A stretch of 64,000 nt of DNA from Gymnorhina tibicen (lineage: Eukaryota > Chordata > Aves > Passeriformes > Artamidae), in the NCBI GenBank assembly GCA_013399875.1, contig VXAZ01007891.1, forward strand, positions 1 through 64,000, given 5' to 3'. The stretch's first letter is position 1; each line of letters begins with the position of its first letter. The position numbers and the translations under genes were made by a program. A model generated the notes under the pieces. That model was not told where the DNA came from. It was given only the letters and a program-made list of their open reading frames with translations, and did no database searches. Below are positions 28,930 through 42,299 of the stretch, piece by piece.

Positions 28930-31900
28930 TCAGTGTTGATAGCTTATGAATTCCAAAATTGACAAAATTTACAGAAAAATGAGGATAATCCATCTTCCTT
29001 AGCAGCCTGTCAGGAGCTGGCTATACTTCATAATCTTCAATTACAGATGCTATTTTCAGACATTTACATGCAGATATTAGAACAAAATGAAAATGAGAAA
29101 CAAAGAGTGAATGGAAATGCAGCTATTTATATGTATAAAAGAAAAACAACAGGTAAATTCTAGGCATTTAGATTGGATTTGGGTGTCCCTTTGGAAAATC
29201 CGAGAATAGCTGCACCCACTTATGAATTGCACTGTGGAAATGTAAAATGTAGTATATCGTTTCCCATATGCAGATAATGTGAAGACTGGGTCAAAAACAG
29301 GTCAGTTATTTTGAAGTATGAGGGTAAATGTGTTCATGGCAGGGTGCACGAGCTAATTCGCACTGCCTTCAAAGGAATGTCTGGGGATGTGTACAATCCT
29401 AATTGGATTTGGGCTAAAATGAAGCACAGCTGTTAACTTTTTATAAACATATATGTGTTGTGAAAGGAAGGTTCAGAAATACTCAGTTTAAACGGAGGGA
29501 AGAAGGTTGTACCACTGAAATCAAACTTCCACATTCTGTGAGACAGCAATGAGCCCAGTGTGCCTGAAAACAAAGAGGAACTAGGGTTTGGCCCAGATTA
29601 GGAGTGTAAATAACATTTGCTCGAAAGTAGGATTGGTTTTGTTGTCAGCAGTAGCCAGTGCAGGGAATATCGTGTAAATTACGAAATGGAGGGGTGGCTG
29701 GCAATGGTGAGACTTTGATGTATAGCTTCCCAGGAACTTTTCCCACCCGTATCCTGGGTGGCTGAGGAAGAGGGCATTAGGCTGGATTTTCCATTCCCAT
29801 GAAATTCCAGGCAGAGCAGCAGTGGTGCCTGTGCAGCTGCAAGAGGTTTCTGAAAGCCTGGAGAGATTAATTAGAGCTGCTTTGGATTAAACTCTTTGAA
29901 CCATATCTAATGTTACAAATTTCTTCCCTTTGTCAGGCTGAGGTGCAGGTTTCTGTGGACGGCCTGGCTGGCGTGTGCCACTTCTGCCTCTATTTATTAA
30001 TTAATTTTAAAGTATTAAGATGTGATGACTCAGAGATATTTGGTGTGAGGTCTGGCTTACTGCTGCCATAAGGGGTGAGCAGGGGGTGTGGTGGATGTGA
30101 TCTGGGGGACAACACTGTGCCTCTCAGGGACCTCAGTGGTTTTTTTGGCAGTGAAGGCTCTTGATGTACCATCTCTGTCAGGAAAGAAGGCAGAGCACAT
30201 GATCAATGAGGAGGCAGTCTAAGCCCTGAAGCCCCAAGCTGGCACCTTGCACTTATGGTCTGAACTCCTGTTGAGCTGCTGCTGTTGCTGCTGCTACTGC
30301 ATCCTGAGCAGCATCCTGAGCCTGGGGGCAGCTGTGCCAGTGGCAGGAGAACACAGGAGGTGTTATTTCATGCCTGCCTGCTGTTTTGATTTGGAAAATC
30401 TAGCAGATGCAAAAAGCAACATGTGGAAGTCCCAATGGACCCCAGCTGGCTCATTTTAATGGCCATTTGCCCTGTGCAGTAGACAGCTCTTGTCTGGTTT
30501 TGCTTGGTGTAGTCTCTTCAGGAGCGTTGTGAGTGAAGTCTATGCCCCACAGAAGGGATGAGGCTGAAAGGGGATATATTTGTCTCACACCTCATGGGTC
30601 GCAGCACTGTTGCAGGGCTCATCCCAGCCTATGGGAGCTCCCTGAGATTCCCACATTGGCACCCAAGAACCAGGCTGTTTCAGGGAGTGGCCTTGTTCCC
30701 TACTGCGTGTCCATCTTTTCCTGACACTTTAGGATAAAATCCCAGGTAAATCTCGGAGACAATTTCTGTACACATGGGGTGAGTTCACTTTTCAGTGCGT
30801 TTTACTCAGGCATCTTCACCAGAAAAAGTGCAGGGTGAAGCTGGTCATGGTCTGCATCTCTGCTTTGCTGTACTGCAGCAGGTTTGAAAATGGTTCTGAA
30901 ACCCTCCTGCACACCTTTTCTTTCCATTTGCCTATCATGTCCACCATTCCAAGGGGATTATATAATAGTCAGAAATAAAGCTTTTGTAATGGGGGTGGAT
31001 GTGCAGAAACCTTCCTGTTCGCACTTTGCAGAGAAGTCAGTTTGGAGGGACTGTGCAGACCCTGCTGCTGCAAGAGGAGTTGTGCTGCTGCCAGTAAGTG
31101 CACAGAGATCATTCCTCTCCTCACCACTGCAGCCACTCCCCCCAGCTCCCATCTGCCAGAGCTGAGTCAGAGCAGAGTAGGATAGGACAGGGGAACACAT
31201 GAGATCTGGTCTTGCCCCTCTTTTCAGTTTGTCCTTCTCAGTCTCTCTTTTATATATTCCTCGTTTCACATGTCTGTGTTTTCTCTCCTCCATGCTATGG
31301 CAGTGGTGCTCCATGCTGATGAGACAGTGCGTGGTACAACCGCAGGCAGTCATTTTTCAGGTAATTTCTAGGGTAATGAACACCCGTCTCTTGCTTTTTC
31401 ACCTACCGAGCAGAAGGTCAGGCTTCCTGCTGCACGAGGAGGGACCCCGGCCGTGACACTCATTCTGGGCTGTTTCTCACCAGCAGTGGTGCCAGCTTGC
31501 CAGTGCAGGAGCCAAGTCTGAGATCCCTTCTGCTGCTCCCACCCCAATCAGCTGGAGAAGCTCTTGGGGAGGGTCTGCAGGAGGGTTCAGCAGGAGGGTC
31601 TCAGTGGGGCCGTGGAGTGAGGGGCTGGGGTTTCCTTTCCCTCTCTGGATGGGGTGCCTGAAAGGAAGAGATCTGCCTGGGGGGAATGGGAAGAGGGGAC
31701 GCCACTGTACCCCTCATGAGTGGTTCAACACCCAACACTGTGAGCCCACAGTGTCAGCAAGGCTTTTGCTTTTTCAGGGGGTCCTAGAGTCCCCTGGCCC
31801 CTCCATGGGGATGAGGAAGGCTGCAGACAGCACCTGCGGTCTGGTTTTAGGGTGAAGGCTCCTATGTTCTGCACCCTTGACTCTCCACTCCTTGGGGGCC

Positions 31901-34080
31901 AGAAGATGCTTCTGCTGACCATCACCTCGCTGCAGCACCTCACTGTTGGCAGCACTGTGTTTCCTTTTCTGCCCACAGGCAAGTGCTGGTCACTGCCACT
32001 GGGCTAGCCCAGTGCTGGCCATGACCCCACTGCTTTGCAGTGTAAACTGTAACTGCAGAGGTGGATGCGATGTGAGGGGTCACTCCTCCACTGGGACTGC
32101 ATGAAGAGAGGGGAGTCAGCAGTCACAAGGGCTGCTCCTTGGCCTGGGCTTGCTCTGCCTGGGTGCTGGAAGCAGTGGTCAGTGCTTGCTCTGTGTGGCT
32201 GCTAGTGTTCAGCTGATGGTGGTTCCAAGGAAGGATCCAGGCACAGCAAAGTAGCTGGAAAATCCCTTAAAATCCCGCTATTCTTACCTCTGGGAAAAGT
32301 TGCATTGCAAAAGACATGCAGCTCCTGTGTGCAGAGACCAAAAGCAGGGAAGGACCCCAAATCTCCATTTTGCACATCTTCAACTCATGCCTTCTCATTC
32401 CTACCGCAGTCCTGCTTGGCTATGGGCTCTCCCTCCACGCTGTGCTGAGCAACTGCAATGCTTCCAGTCCCTTCAGTCTGCAGATGTCGTTTCATGGTTT
32501 GGGACTGTGCCACTGTATATTGTTCCAACTCACTATGGTGCACTGACATGGAAAAGCACAGGGTACCACTGTCGTGACCCTTGCCAGGTTATGCTACACT
32601 CTGGTTGCTGCTTGCTTGACACTAGAACTGGTTGGTTTCTCCAAGCTCAGAGGGCTACTCATGGCTCATTGGCACAGTGCTTCCAGGTCATTACAGCTAA
32701 AACTCTTAACTCTGGTCCTGGTTTATCCCTGTGTCAGTTCCTTGGACTCCTGAAGGGAAGCAAGCTATGGAGTTGCTCATTCCCATGTCTGAGAATTGCA
32801 GTTGAGGGCTCAGGCTGGTTCCTGTTGGGTTTGTAGTTTGGGATGTGTAGTTCCTTCCTCAGTCCCCTCATGTGACCCAGCCCTTGGCTGGGGTCCCATT
32901 CCAGTTGGAGGCTTCATCCCAAACTACAGGTGTGCAGCTCCCACTTTGTAAGTGGGAAGCCACATTCACTCTCCGCCTGTTGGGAGTGGTGGATCGGCAC
33001 CCCATGGGAGGATCCAAAGAGATTTTCTAGTCTTGATATGGTACGGTTGTGGCTTTCATAGAGCAACACGGGTGAACTCAGGCATCCTTCCCCAGGGATT
33101 GGTGTGAGCTGTTCCAGAGATACCAGAGATACCAAACAGCAGCACAAAACAACGGGTTTTTCCTCTGCTGCTGCCAGCCCATCCATGCTTTTGCATCACC
33201 CACCTGCATGGGGTGCCTCTGCAGGGCTATTGTTTCTCTGGTGTTTTGTCAGATTAGGGTTTTGGGAAAAGAAAAATCTAGCAGCGTCTCTGTATGTGCA
33301 TGTACCCTGCATACGGGAAAGGAAAGGTTGGAGTCTTAGGAGAACATGGAATGGTGTGGGAAGGCTGAGAAATGCATCATGGTGTAATGTGGAATGAGAA
33401 GAAGGAGCTTTGATTACACTTCTAGGAAGGAGGAAGGCTGGGACCGTTATTGGCATTCTCTGCTAAGGAGGGAGGTTCCCAGGGCTGTCCTCTCCCAGGA
33501 GCAGAAGTGGGGATGAATCAGAGGTGAGGGTGTCTTTGAGGCAATGGTGGTAGACAAAAAGGGCTTGGTCCATGAAGGCAAGGCAAAAGTGAGGGCACAG
33601 AGGGTGTTGGAGGAGGAATGAGCTGAAAAGCCTTAGGAACAGTACAACTTTAATGCAAAGGTTATGTAGGATCCTAGGAGACAAGTCAGAGGACTCCGAT
33701 GCATGGGCTGGACAAGGCTGGCCAGCAGCTAGTCCCTGGTAAAATGTATTTTGCATGCTCATCTGCAAGAGGTTTGTATATCCCTTGAAGGGGGATCCTT
33801 CAAGGTGACAGGCTGTACTCCTGCAGGTGTTGTCTGCAGAAAAAACATGTTTATTACACAGAACTGTTAATACAAGATTATCCATGTAAATTAACTTCTG
33901 TTTGAGTGAGACCTGAGCTGCAGAGACACCAACATATATTCCTGCCCAAAGTGCTGAGTTAGTGTCAAGCACCAGATTGTGTGCTTGGTTATCAGAAACT
34001 TGCAGGAAGGAGAAGGATATATTCACTCAGATCATCTTTTGTTTCCTTAAAAAAAAAAAAAAAAGTTAAGTTATTTCGAT
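28930..34080. other. Intron 6 stretch, mostly unassigned
   Basis: 28930-29900 is AT-rich and non-repetitive and may contain further conserved DNA. 29900-33950 is GC-richer and featureless apart from a short interrupted CTG run at 30274-30300. A 187-codon minus-strand open frame at 33463-34026 has no recognisable domain. An A16 tract at 34049-34064 precedes the next CR1 copy. Confidence 0.4.
30274..30300. repeat. Interrupted (CTG)n
   Basis: Eight or nine trinucleotide units, CTG with TTG and CTA variants. Too short and interrupted to be notable. Confidence 0.8.
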
Positions 34081-34228
34081 GCCACATTCCTGGAAGTGTT
34101 CAAGGCCTAGTTGGATGGGACCTTGAACAACCTGGTCTAGTGGAAGGTGTCCCTGCCCGTGGTAGGGGGTGGAATAAGTTGGTCTTTAAGGCCCCTTCCA
34201 ATCCAAACCAGTTTGGGGTTCTGTGTGT
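34080..34228 (+). mobile_element. CR1 LINE fragment (3' end)
   Basis: A well-preserved tail: GGAAGTGTTCAAGGCCTAGT, GAACAACCTGGTCTAGTGGA, AGGTGTCCCTGCCCGTGGTA, GGCCCCTTCCAATCCAAACC. Low divergence suggests a comparatively recent insertion. Confidence 0.93.
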
Positions 34229-35300
34229 TTCTGAGTTTTGTTTTGGTTGCTCCAAAAAACCTCCATGAAATCCTGGGTTCATCTTCATTTCTTCATCTCT
34301 GCACAGCTTCTGCATTGACTTAATCTTCAGGAATTCATTAGGGATTGGTATCACAGTGGCTGCTCTTCAATTTACCTGTTCCCATTGCAGTTCTTCATTT
34401 GAAGTCAGCCACCAGTTGTTACAGGCATAATTGCCATCCCACAAATAAGGGGTTAAAATTAAAGGGCAGATGGCAGGGAAGGGAGAACTTTGAAAGAAAA
34501 TTTCCCAGATTTGTGGGAATGATCCTGACAATAAGAAATCACTGAAAAAGGGCAAATGAAGATAAGCTTTGTGCCATCCTCTAGATGCATGGATTGGCCT
34601 CATCAGCTGTAGAATGCTGTAGCTGCAGAGACTTAAACAGGCTTATTGGACACAAACACTGATTTCTGAGGACCTGTGCTTGTTTACCATAGCCTCTTTC
34701 AGCTAATGAGATTAAGAAATTCATTGGAAATGACACAGTAAGCACCTTACCACAGTCAGGTGATTTGTTTTTAAATAACTTGGATTTAGAAACAGTTAGC
34801 TACAAATGCATCCATTAAGCAAACACGTATGTATACATATCTTTTCTTTCCTGTGAGACGATGAAGAAATGCAACGTTCCCAAGAAAAGGGAAACAGGAG
34901 ACCCTGTTCCCACCTCCTCGTTAGTGCGTGTCCCCTCAAGTGCCAACACTGAAATGTGGAGAGTATGGAGGTTAAGAGGCATGAACACTTCTCCCTAGCA
35001 AGAAAGTAGGTTGCACTTGGCAGTTAATCTACAAATTTTCCTCTTTCAGGAAAGCCCTGCTACATATTAATGAGTTTGGCTTTGGTTTTATAAAGAAAAC
35101 CTATTTTAGTGTTCTCTGAAAACACTGGTGATAAGCACAGACCCACTTATTGAACACTTTGAATGTTGAAAAGCCCAGTGGAAATGGGCATTGCCTTTAA
35201 CGCTGACTGAAAAAAATGAGTTTTTTCTTTTTGAGTTCTATATTGCATCTACTTTCTGTTGCACAGGCAAAAAAAAGCTCTTGATTAGTAAATATATTGT

Positions 35301-35330
35301 CACTAAAATGCCTTTTGTTTCTTTTTCCAG
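35301..35330 (+). promoter_or_regulatory. PAX5: Exon 7 splice acceptor region
   Basis: CACTAAAATG supplies a probable branch-point A, followed by the pyrimidine run CCTTTTGTTTCTTTTTCCAG. Strong in comparison with the exon 8 acceptor. Confidence 0.8.
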
Positions 35331-35460
35331 GCAACTGAATACTCAGCCATGGCCTCGCTAGCTGGTGGATTGGATGACATGAAGGCCAATATAACCAGCC
35401 CTACTTCTGCAGATTTGGGAGCGAGTGTTCCTGGGCCTCAGTCCTATCCTATTGTCACAG
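35331..35460 (+). CDS. PAX5: PAX5 exon 7: start of C-terminal regulatory region
   Basis: Internal coding exon of 130 nt with 43 full codons plus the first base of a split Gly codon; it enters in phase 0 and leaves in phase 1. It begins [20 protein letters not shown] and ends [27 protein letters not shown] is diagnostic for PAX5; PAX2 and PAX8 have quite different residues here. The segment joins the partial homeodomain to the Ser/Thr/Pro/Tyr-rich transactivation domain. Borders are ttccag|GCAACT and GTCACAG|gtaagtg, both strong. Compared with the mammalian protein as remembered, substitutions fall in the linker (Ala for the first Thr; Ile, Ser and Leu in the ADLG area), consistent with a bird orthologue. 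Because 130 is not a multiple of three, skipping this exon alone would shift the frame, whereas skipping exons 6 and 7 together (306 nt) would not. Confidence 0.97.
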
Positions 35461-36654
35461 GTAAGTGATTTTCAAACACTGATAAATAGTGTGAATTGGC
35501 TGTATCTTCACATTGCATGATGACATCCTTTATGGAAGAATTGTGTTAGATGTGGAGTCATTTGCTCAAAAAATCTTTTTGAATGTGATTTCAGAGGAGC
35601 TCTCTTGAAAGTCAGCTGCATGGCCTGTGTAAATCATTTGTGTTTGTTTGTAGCTGACAGATGAAGGATCCATCCCTCTTGTTCAGGAAAGGATGTGCCC
35701 CTCCACCCCAAATGTACATTCTGAATACCACTGCATCACCGAAAAGCAGAATCCTTGCCTCTGCTTTTGGGCTTTGGTGCTCATTTTTCATAAATGCATC
35801 TGGTATGTTTGACTGGATGGAGTTTTTATGACAGTTCAAACTAGCCTGAATTTTGGATGCTCATTTTATACCGTTTCTGAATTGTACCTGTGCAGTAAAG
35901 CCGTGCATTTAAATGAAAAGCAAAGGCTGTTTGTTCAAGGAATGCCACATCATCTACATTTATTCATCAGGTGTAGAGCAAGAGTTAAGGAACAGCTAGA
36001 GTCTCATAAATGCTTTGGTCACCTATTTATTTGGGACTGACCCCATTGCTTGCAAGGAGATTGTCCAGATGGTAAGAAAATTATGAAATTATGTCCTGAA
36101 TTAGTTGTGCGAATCAGAAAAAATGAGGGCTTTAAAAATTTAAGGCTCTGTGTTTCATATGAATGTTACCTCTATGTGTTACTGCTATGTCTATTCAGTG
36201 CAAATTTCATTGGATTTTCTCTGTTTTGGCAAAGATTGGACACAATTCTTTGTTTTGTAGCTACAAGGGAAGATTATACTGTTTTTTGTATAGTATTACT
36301 GTGTCTATAAAGCTTTATAATCTCATCTAGCAGCGGAGCAGTTTTGAAAACAAGTGTTGTAACAAAGTTGTTTTAACCCAGTACAGCATCAGTCTGGCTT
36401 TTCTTGACAGAGTTTAGGAGGATTCAAAAGAAATTGGAGAGTTAAAGAAATACATGTGTACCTTGAACTGGGAGGGTAGAGACTTCTATTAATAACTCTC
36501 TGGTTCTGGATGGGTGGTTTGAGTGGTGGACTCATGGATAAGAAGATGTCTAGGGGTGGATGGAAGGACAGAAAGAGGGACTTCTGGAGATATGTGGCTT
36601 GTAAGAGGTAAGGAGACAGAGCATTGATACAGATATATCTGTCCATCAGCAGCC

Positions 36655-37275
36655 TGTGCTGGAACCAGTGTTATCTAATATCTTCATCAGTGACACAGAG
36701 AGAGGGATCAAGGGCACCCTCAGCAGGTTTGCAGGTGACACCAAGCTGAGAGTGCAGTAACACCCCTGAAGGACAGGGCCATCCAGAGGGACTTGGAAAA
36801 GCTGCAGAAGTGGCCCATGGGAATCTCATGAGATTTAACAGGGCCAGGGTGCACCTGATGCTGCACTTGGGCTGGGGCTACTCCCAGGACTGATCCAGGC
36901 AGGGGACGAACAGACTGAGAGCAGCCCTGGGAGAAGGACTTTGGGGGTGCTGGGGGGTGAGAGCTGGCCCTGCCCTGGCCATGTGTGCTGGGACCCAGAA
37001 ACCCCCCTGTGCTGGGCTGACCCCCCAGCGTGGGCAGCAGGGGAGGGGGGATTCTGCCCCTCTGCCCTGCTCAGGTGAGATCCCACCTGCCTCCAGCCCT
37101 GAGGCCCAGCACAGGAAGGATGTGGAGCTGCTGGAGCCAGTCCAGAGGAGGCAACCTAGCTGATCAGAGGGCTGGAACACCTCTGCTGTGAGGAAAGGCT
37201 GAGATAATTGGAATTGTTCAGCCTGGAGAAGAGAAGGCTTTAGGGTGACTTAACTGCAGCCTCTGTCATCTTGTA
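36655..37275 (+). mobile_element. CR1 LINE fragment with ORF2 end
   Basis: An older, longer copy covering the end of the reverse-transcriptase frame and the start of the 3' region. Landmarks in order are AATATCTTCATCAGTGACAC, GGTTTGCAGGTGACACCAAG, CAGAGGGACTTGGAAAAGCT, CTGATGCTGCACTTGGGCTG, GGATGTGGAGCTGCTGGAGC and GTTCAGCCTGGAGAAGAGAA. Numerous stops and indels show it is dead. It lacks the usual terminal tail. Boundaries are approximate. Confidence 0.88.
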
Positions 37276-37279
37276 AGGG

Positions 37280-40249
37280 ACTGCTCACCCAGGATTTACA
37301 CCTGGCCAAAATGAGGTTCAGCCAAGAGCTGTTGTTTTGGCTGGTACATCAGCAGCACTTCTTTTTTCTACACTGGTTTAAGCACTTCTCAGATGTCTTA
37401 TGGTGCTACTTCCTTAAGAGTGTTGTGAGCTGATTGATCACATTTGTTAGAATAAAACTACAGAGGTGATGCTGCAAAGTTCAATATGGATTTCACAGAG
37501 GTTCTCCCTGTGATGTTACCTACACTTGAGCAAAAGTTCCAAATGTTAAATTTGCTAGTTCTCCTCAAGAACATGGAGCAGGCTTTATGAACAGCAAGTT
37601 CTAGAAAAAAAGCTGCCATCAGTCTTAAATATGTCAGAATGACAGCTACAACAGAACATGTTTTTCAAGACAGTGGGTATTTATATCTTTAATTTGACAG
37701 TGCTGTAGAGTTTTCTATCAATGGCATTCATAAAACTTAGATATACATAAGCATATCAAAAGTATTTTAAAACCTATGCCTTTTGGTATATTTTTGGAGG
37801 AGGTTGTCTACCTGCTATACTCTCATTTTCTTTTTTAACAGCCATAAATTGTTTTGTGCTGGTCATGCTCTGGAAGCGCCCGGAAGTCTCCACCATGATC
37901 TGGGCCCTGTAGCAATGGGCATGTACTGTGTGCCCGAGTTATGCTCCATACTCTTAGGCTTTCCTTAGGAGCTGAAAGGGATGTGCAGGTTGTCAGGAGC
38001 AGGAAGGTTTCAGTAGCAAGCTATGCATTGTGATGTGCAAAGCATGCCCATTACAGCACACTTGGTGGTGCATTTCTCGCTGTAGTTCTGGAAAGATTTC
38101 TCTGTTTTCTCCCCAAATATAACTCATTTTTTCGGTGGTAGGTATCTCTGAAAATCAGGAGCTGGGAAATGGTGCACTACGGTGGTTATGAGTTGAGTGC
38201 AAGGTCAAACAAACATCTGCAAACACACCACCTACTCTGCCTTCTCAGAGCTTTTTTTGTGGTCTGTGGTCTCACCAAAGCTGTGGTGAAATCCAGTGAT
38301 TGGTTTAGCGTTCTGTGGCTGGGATGGGCAGGGGTTGATAGGCGACTGATGAGGCAACAGTCCCTGGAGGAAGGTCAGCTTTGTATCAGCCGCACTTCAG
38401 TGGTAAGGCACTTACTCATGAGAGAAATCCTGCCAGGACCACCTCCTGGTCCTTGGCCCCCCTCAGTTCAGAAGAGCCTAAGCCTCACGGATCCATGATG
38501 GCATTTCCCATGTGAACTGCTCCTCACGGGAAGAGGAATGGCCAGCCTTACCTCTGGTCTTCTCTTGAGATTCAGGAAGTTGCATTGCTTTTAATTTCTT
38601 CACCTTTTTTTGGAGTGTTTCCACTCTTCCTTGTTTCATACAGGCTGTCCTGTGATGTACGTGAACAAACTCAGAGAATGAAGCTGAAAGGCCTGGGGGG
38701 AAACATGTTTTAGCATCCTAGGTGTTTTCAACTGTAAAAGTGAGGGTTAATTGCATAAAAGTCCACCAAATGTCCAAAGTCTGTGGCTGGTGGTGTTAAT
38801 GCCTTGAGGTCGCTCTCACTTCTCTGTTGACATTCCAGATTATAAACAATTTTGTAACAGCTTCAGTGTCATGAGACCAAGAGCTGCTTAAAACACTGGC
38901 AGATGAGTTGAGGTATCCACAGCAGCATTGGTGGGCAACACCTCTTCTACCGGGAACTCTTCTAGTGTGTGTGAAGCAGAGCTGTGAACACGATTGCATG
39001 ATGTTTCAACACAGAATGGGGTGATTGGTAAGGCTGAAAAGTGAGTAAATAACTTGACATTTGAAAAACAGGAGTTTGAGCCAGGAACACTTTTCTCCTT
39101 TCTATAGCTGTATCTCCTGTTCAAGCTTAATCAGTTTTTATGAGAAATTCTAGAGTAGTCTAGGCTGCCACATGTGAAGAGAACTTAAGTCTATTTTATG
39201 TTGTCAGTCTTAAATCTGTAAGATTGTAAAAGAATTTAATGGAAATAAATCTGAGAACAGAACTATGATTAGTTTTTCATTGCTCTTGTTACCAGGTTGT
39301 GGTGTGGGTGGCAGAGCAGTGTTGAGATTTGAGATGGCAAAGATCCTCTGTGCAGTTGTTGGTAGAAAATGTAATATTTCTCTCTCTTAGCCAGCTGGCA
39401 GATCCAAACATATGGGATAGATCTTGAAAATTAAAGGATTGCTTAAGCATTGGCTTTCCTGCTAGTACTTGCTGCTAAAGCGAAATGTAGTGACAGCTGT
39501 CAGGACTGCTTCATCCACCATCTCTGTTGTGTTGTGGACCACCAGTGAAATCTCTGATTAGAGAACCACTTGCTTTCTTTGCATTGTTTTTTATACCACA
39601 TTAAATAGTAAGTTTAAAAAACCCCCTTCCATCATTGTATGCTGCCCCAGCCTGTAAGTGCTCTCTCCATTTACAAGCCAATGACACAGGCCCGGCACAT
39701 TGTTGCTGTTGTCAGCAATTTCCAAGCAGCCTGTGATTGTTACTAATTACCTCCAGACGCATTTTCCCTGCTTCGTCTTGCTGATTTCAGCATGGTTGGT
39801 GTCACTGTGAGAGGACAAAGCCATGTTAAACTGGTATCTTTACGCAGCTCTCCAATACTGTGCTGGGGGTGGATTGATGAACCCACAGAAGCCCGGCTGT
39901 GTCCAGCAGAGGAGTCAGTTTGTACTTACAGAGCCAGGAGTGCCTGTCAACCAACCTCACCTCACCCAGGGGCAGAGAAGCATGATTTACTGGACTGGGG
40001 TCTGATGGGAACTCTATATCACTCCATTTAAAGAAGTGGCACAGAGCAAAGTGTTGTCAGTGGGCTTTTTGTCTAGCACATGCTGGAGCAGAGGAGCCTG
40101 GTCTTCTTCCATGCTGGGACATCTCTATCACCCTTGCCTCACCTGCTCTTCCTCACGTGCAGGGAGAGACCGAGACTCTGCCAAGTGTGGACAGGTTATG
40201 TCTTATCCTCCGCATTCAAACTTGCATTTGCAGCTTGGAGTGTTACATT
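37280..40249. other. Intron 7 stretch with one possible conserved block
   Basis: Mostly unassigned. 39590-39800 reads like conserved DNA: TACCACATTAAATAG, AAGCCAATGACACAG, GGCACATTGTTGCTG, CAGCAATTTCCAAG and GTTACTAATTACCTCC in close succession (TAAT, CCAAT, SOX-like motifs). The rest shows no repeat or coding signal. Confidence 0.35.
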
Positions 40250-40783
40250 CCTTGCTGTCGCTGTGTGGCCTGGCTGGTGGAGGAAACTGTTGCTTTTCCC
40301 TAAGAATTCCTGGCTCAGGAACTCCTGGCGGTGTCCGGGCACCTCGCATACAGCTTCTCTCTGACCCGTGCGATGGAGGCACGCGGCCAAGCCCACACAG
40401 AGCTTGCTAGCTCGAGCGGTATCAGAAGTAAAGAGTCCAGAGATGGCTCTTGCGAGGGATCCGATGTTTATTCTGACCGGCACGCAGGCTGGCCAGGTAG
40501 CAAGAGAGCGGGCTCCGCCTGCCAAGTTCCTTATCAAGGGATACAGACAGGGGAGGGACAACAGCTGAGGGCCAATGTGGTGTGACCCAAGGTTAGAGTG
40601 ACTGTCTGGCTGCTGACCAACCAGGGGGACCCTCCTCACACAGGTCACAAGACCAGGTGAGGGGATCCTGGCCAGCTGTCTTGTGGGTGGTGTTAGATCT
40701 CTGAATTCACCCACCACTGAGCTGCTGAGCCCCCTGGTTCCCCAGCCATCCCAGCTGGTGGCTCGGGGACTACAACACCTTGC
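40250..40783 (-). mobile_element. Solo LTR with exact 6-bp target duplication, antisense
   Basis: The LTR occupies 40256-40777 (522 bp) with TGT...ACA ends, TGTCGCTGTGTGGCC at the left and GGGGACTACAACA at the right. It is bracketed by CCTTGC at 40250-40255 and CCTTGC at 40778-40783, an exact 6-bp duplication as produced by ERVK-type (beta-retroviral) integrases. Read on the minus strand it begins TGTTGTAGTCCCCGAGCC and has a polyadenylation signal AATAAA (the reverse of 40467-40472) about 210 bp from its 3' end. There is no internal retroviral sequence on either side, so it is a solo LTR. Its GC content and many CpGs differ from the surrounding intron and suggest a fairly recent insertion. 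The long minus-strand open frame across it is not a viral gene. Confidence 0.85.
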
Positions 40784-42299
40784 TTCTTTGTGCAGTGAGC
40801 CTTGTAGACAAAGGTCCTGGAGAGCCAAATCCATGGACTTTGCTACCCATTTTGTATGCACATCAAAGAGGTGAGAAAACCAGAACAAGAGCAGGATCAG
40901 AGTCAGTTTATTGTCTGGAGGGATGGGGAAGGAGAGACATTCTCAATGGCTGTAATATTGCTTACCTGCTCTGGCTTGCATTGCTGGACTCTGCCACCAG
41001 ACATAGGTAATCCCAGAGGTGAAGCTGAACTGAACACAGAGCAGACTCCTCCACCCCTGGGAAGATCAGCCTGACCTTTTCATTACCATGGATGTATCCA
41101 ACATCTTAGGTGTAATATATTGTGCCAGGTAGTTATTCATAGGTGGCACAGATCTTTGGCTAATGCAGGTAACAGGGATATGTTTAACAATTCATATTCC
41201 CGGAACTGTGTTCAGTTTTTGTAGTTAGGGAACACAAACACTAAAATGGGATAAATGCAGGCCAAAAGATAAAATGTTTCTTGTTACTGTTCTCCGGTGA
41301 CATATAGTGCTCAGGTGGCCTCTCAGCGTGTTTTTCCTTGGGACTGCTCAGTCTCATCTACTTCCTGAGTCTTCATGCTACTTTGTTCATGCCATCGTGA
41401 TGTAACTGCAATTTATAAGCCACTGTTTTGCCAGGTTTTGTTGAATGGAAGGTATTATTGGTCCCTTCTGAAGCTACACATGAGATGGTGGAACTGCAAT
41501 TGGACTGGACACTGCCAAAATCAAATTGCCCCTGAGGACTTCAGCGTTTTCCGCCAGTGTGAATTCTGATGCCTTCAATAGGAGGAAAGAAATCACTACT
41601 CTAAAACCCCAGGCTGATCTCTTGCCAGGATTAAACACTAATATATTTCAGCACTTAGCTCAGTGTCATCCAGAAGGGCTTCTTGTTTTTTTTAACAAGG
41701 AAAAAAGTGGCAATAGGATGCAGATCACTTCCAGAAGAGTGGTAACAGATCTTTCTCAGCCTGTGGATGGAGGATTCCTCTGAGCAACCCTAGAAACCAG
41801 CCTTTGGCTGGAGGGGTCTGGGGAAACCCCTCTCTCTCCACAGACTAGGGCGTAGGTATTGAATTTGGACTCGACACCTAATTTTTTGCATAACCAAGTT
41901 AGCTGGGCTGGGTAAACTCCAGGACTGCTTTCTAATCTCAGCTGCACTGTGTTTCTGTGGTTGGCTCTGTGCTTCCACGCTTCAGGGTGGGAGCTGCATG
42001 TCATTGTTTCTTTGGTGGGATTGTGCCCAGGGTGGCTCTAGGACAGCCTGTGGTCCATGTTACTGGGACCACTGGTACCTTCTGAGGGTCTGCCTGTACC
42101 AGACTGGGCATGAAAATGGAGTAGGTGGGTAAGGAAGCTTTCTCATCATTTATTTTACTTTTTGTACATGAGTTTAAGGGAACATTTTATAGATACCACA
42201 AAACATGGAAGGAAAATATGGATGTTTTGCTTTCCTTTGTTTCATTTTGGGGGGTGAGGTGGTTCTGTATCTTTGTATCTTTTTCCTTTTTTTCAGTCA
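40784..42299. other. Intronic stretch with no recognised feature
   Basis: Unique-looking intron 7 DNA between the LTR and an antisense CR1 copy. No repeat or gene was identified. Confidence 0.45.

Noticed and set aside
30274..30300. CTG repeat as an expandable trinucleotide
   Set aside because: Only eight or nine interrupted units in an intron; too short to be notable.
33463..34026. A 187-codon minus-strand open frame
   Set aside because: A hydrophobic stretch from 33600 to 33660 looks membrane-like, but nothing else supports a gene and a single intronless frame of this size is expected by chance here.
40196..40888. A 230-codon minus-strand open frame over the second LTR
   Set aside because: It crosses both LTR boundaries and the flanking intron, has no retroviral or cellular domain, and owes its length to the CpG- and GC-rich LTR.
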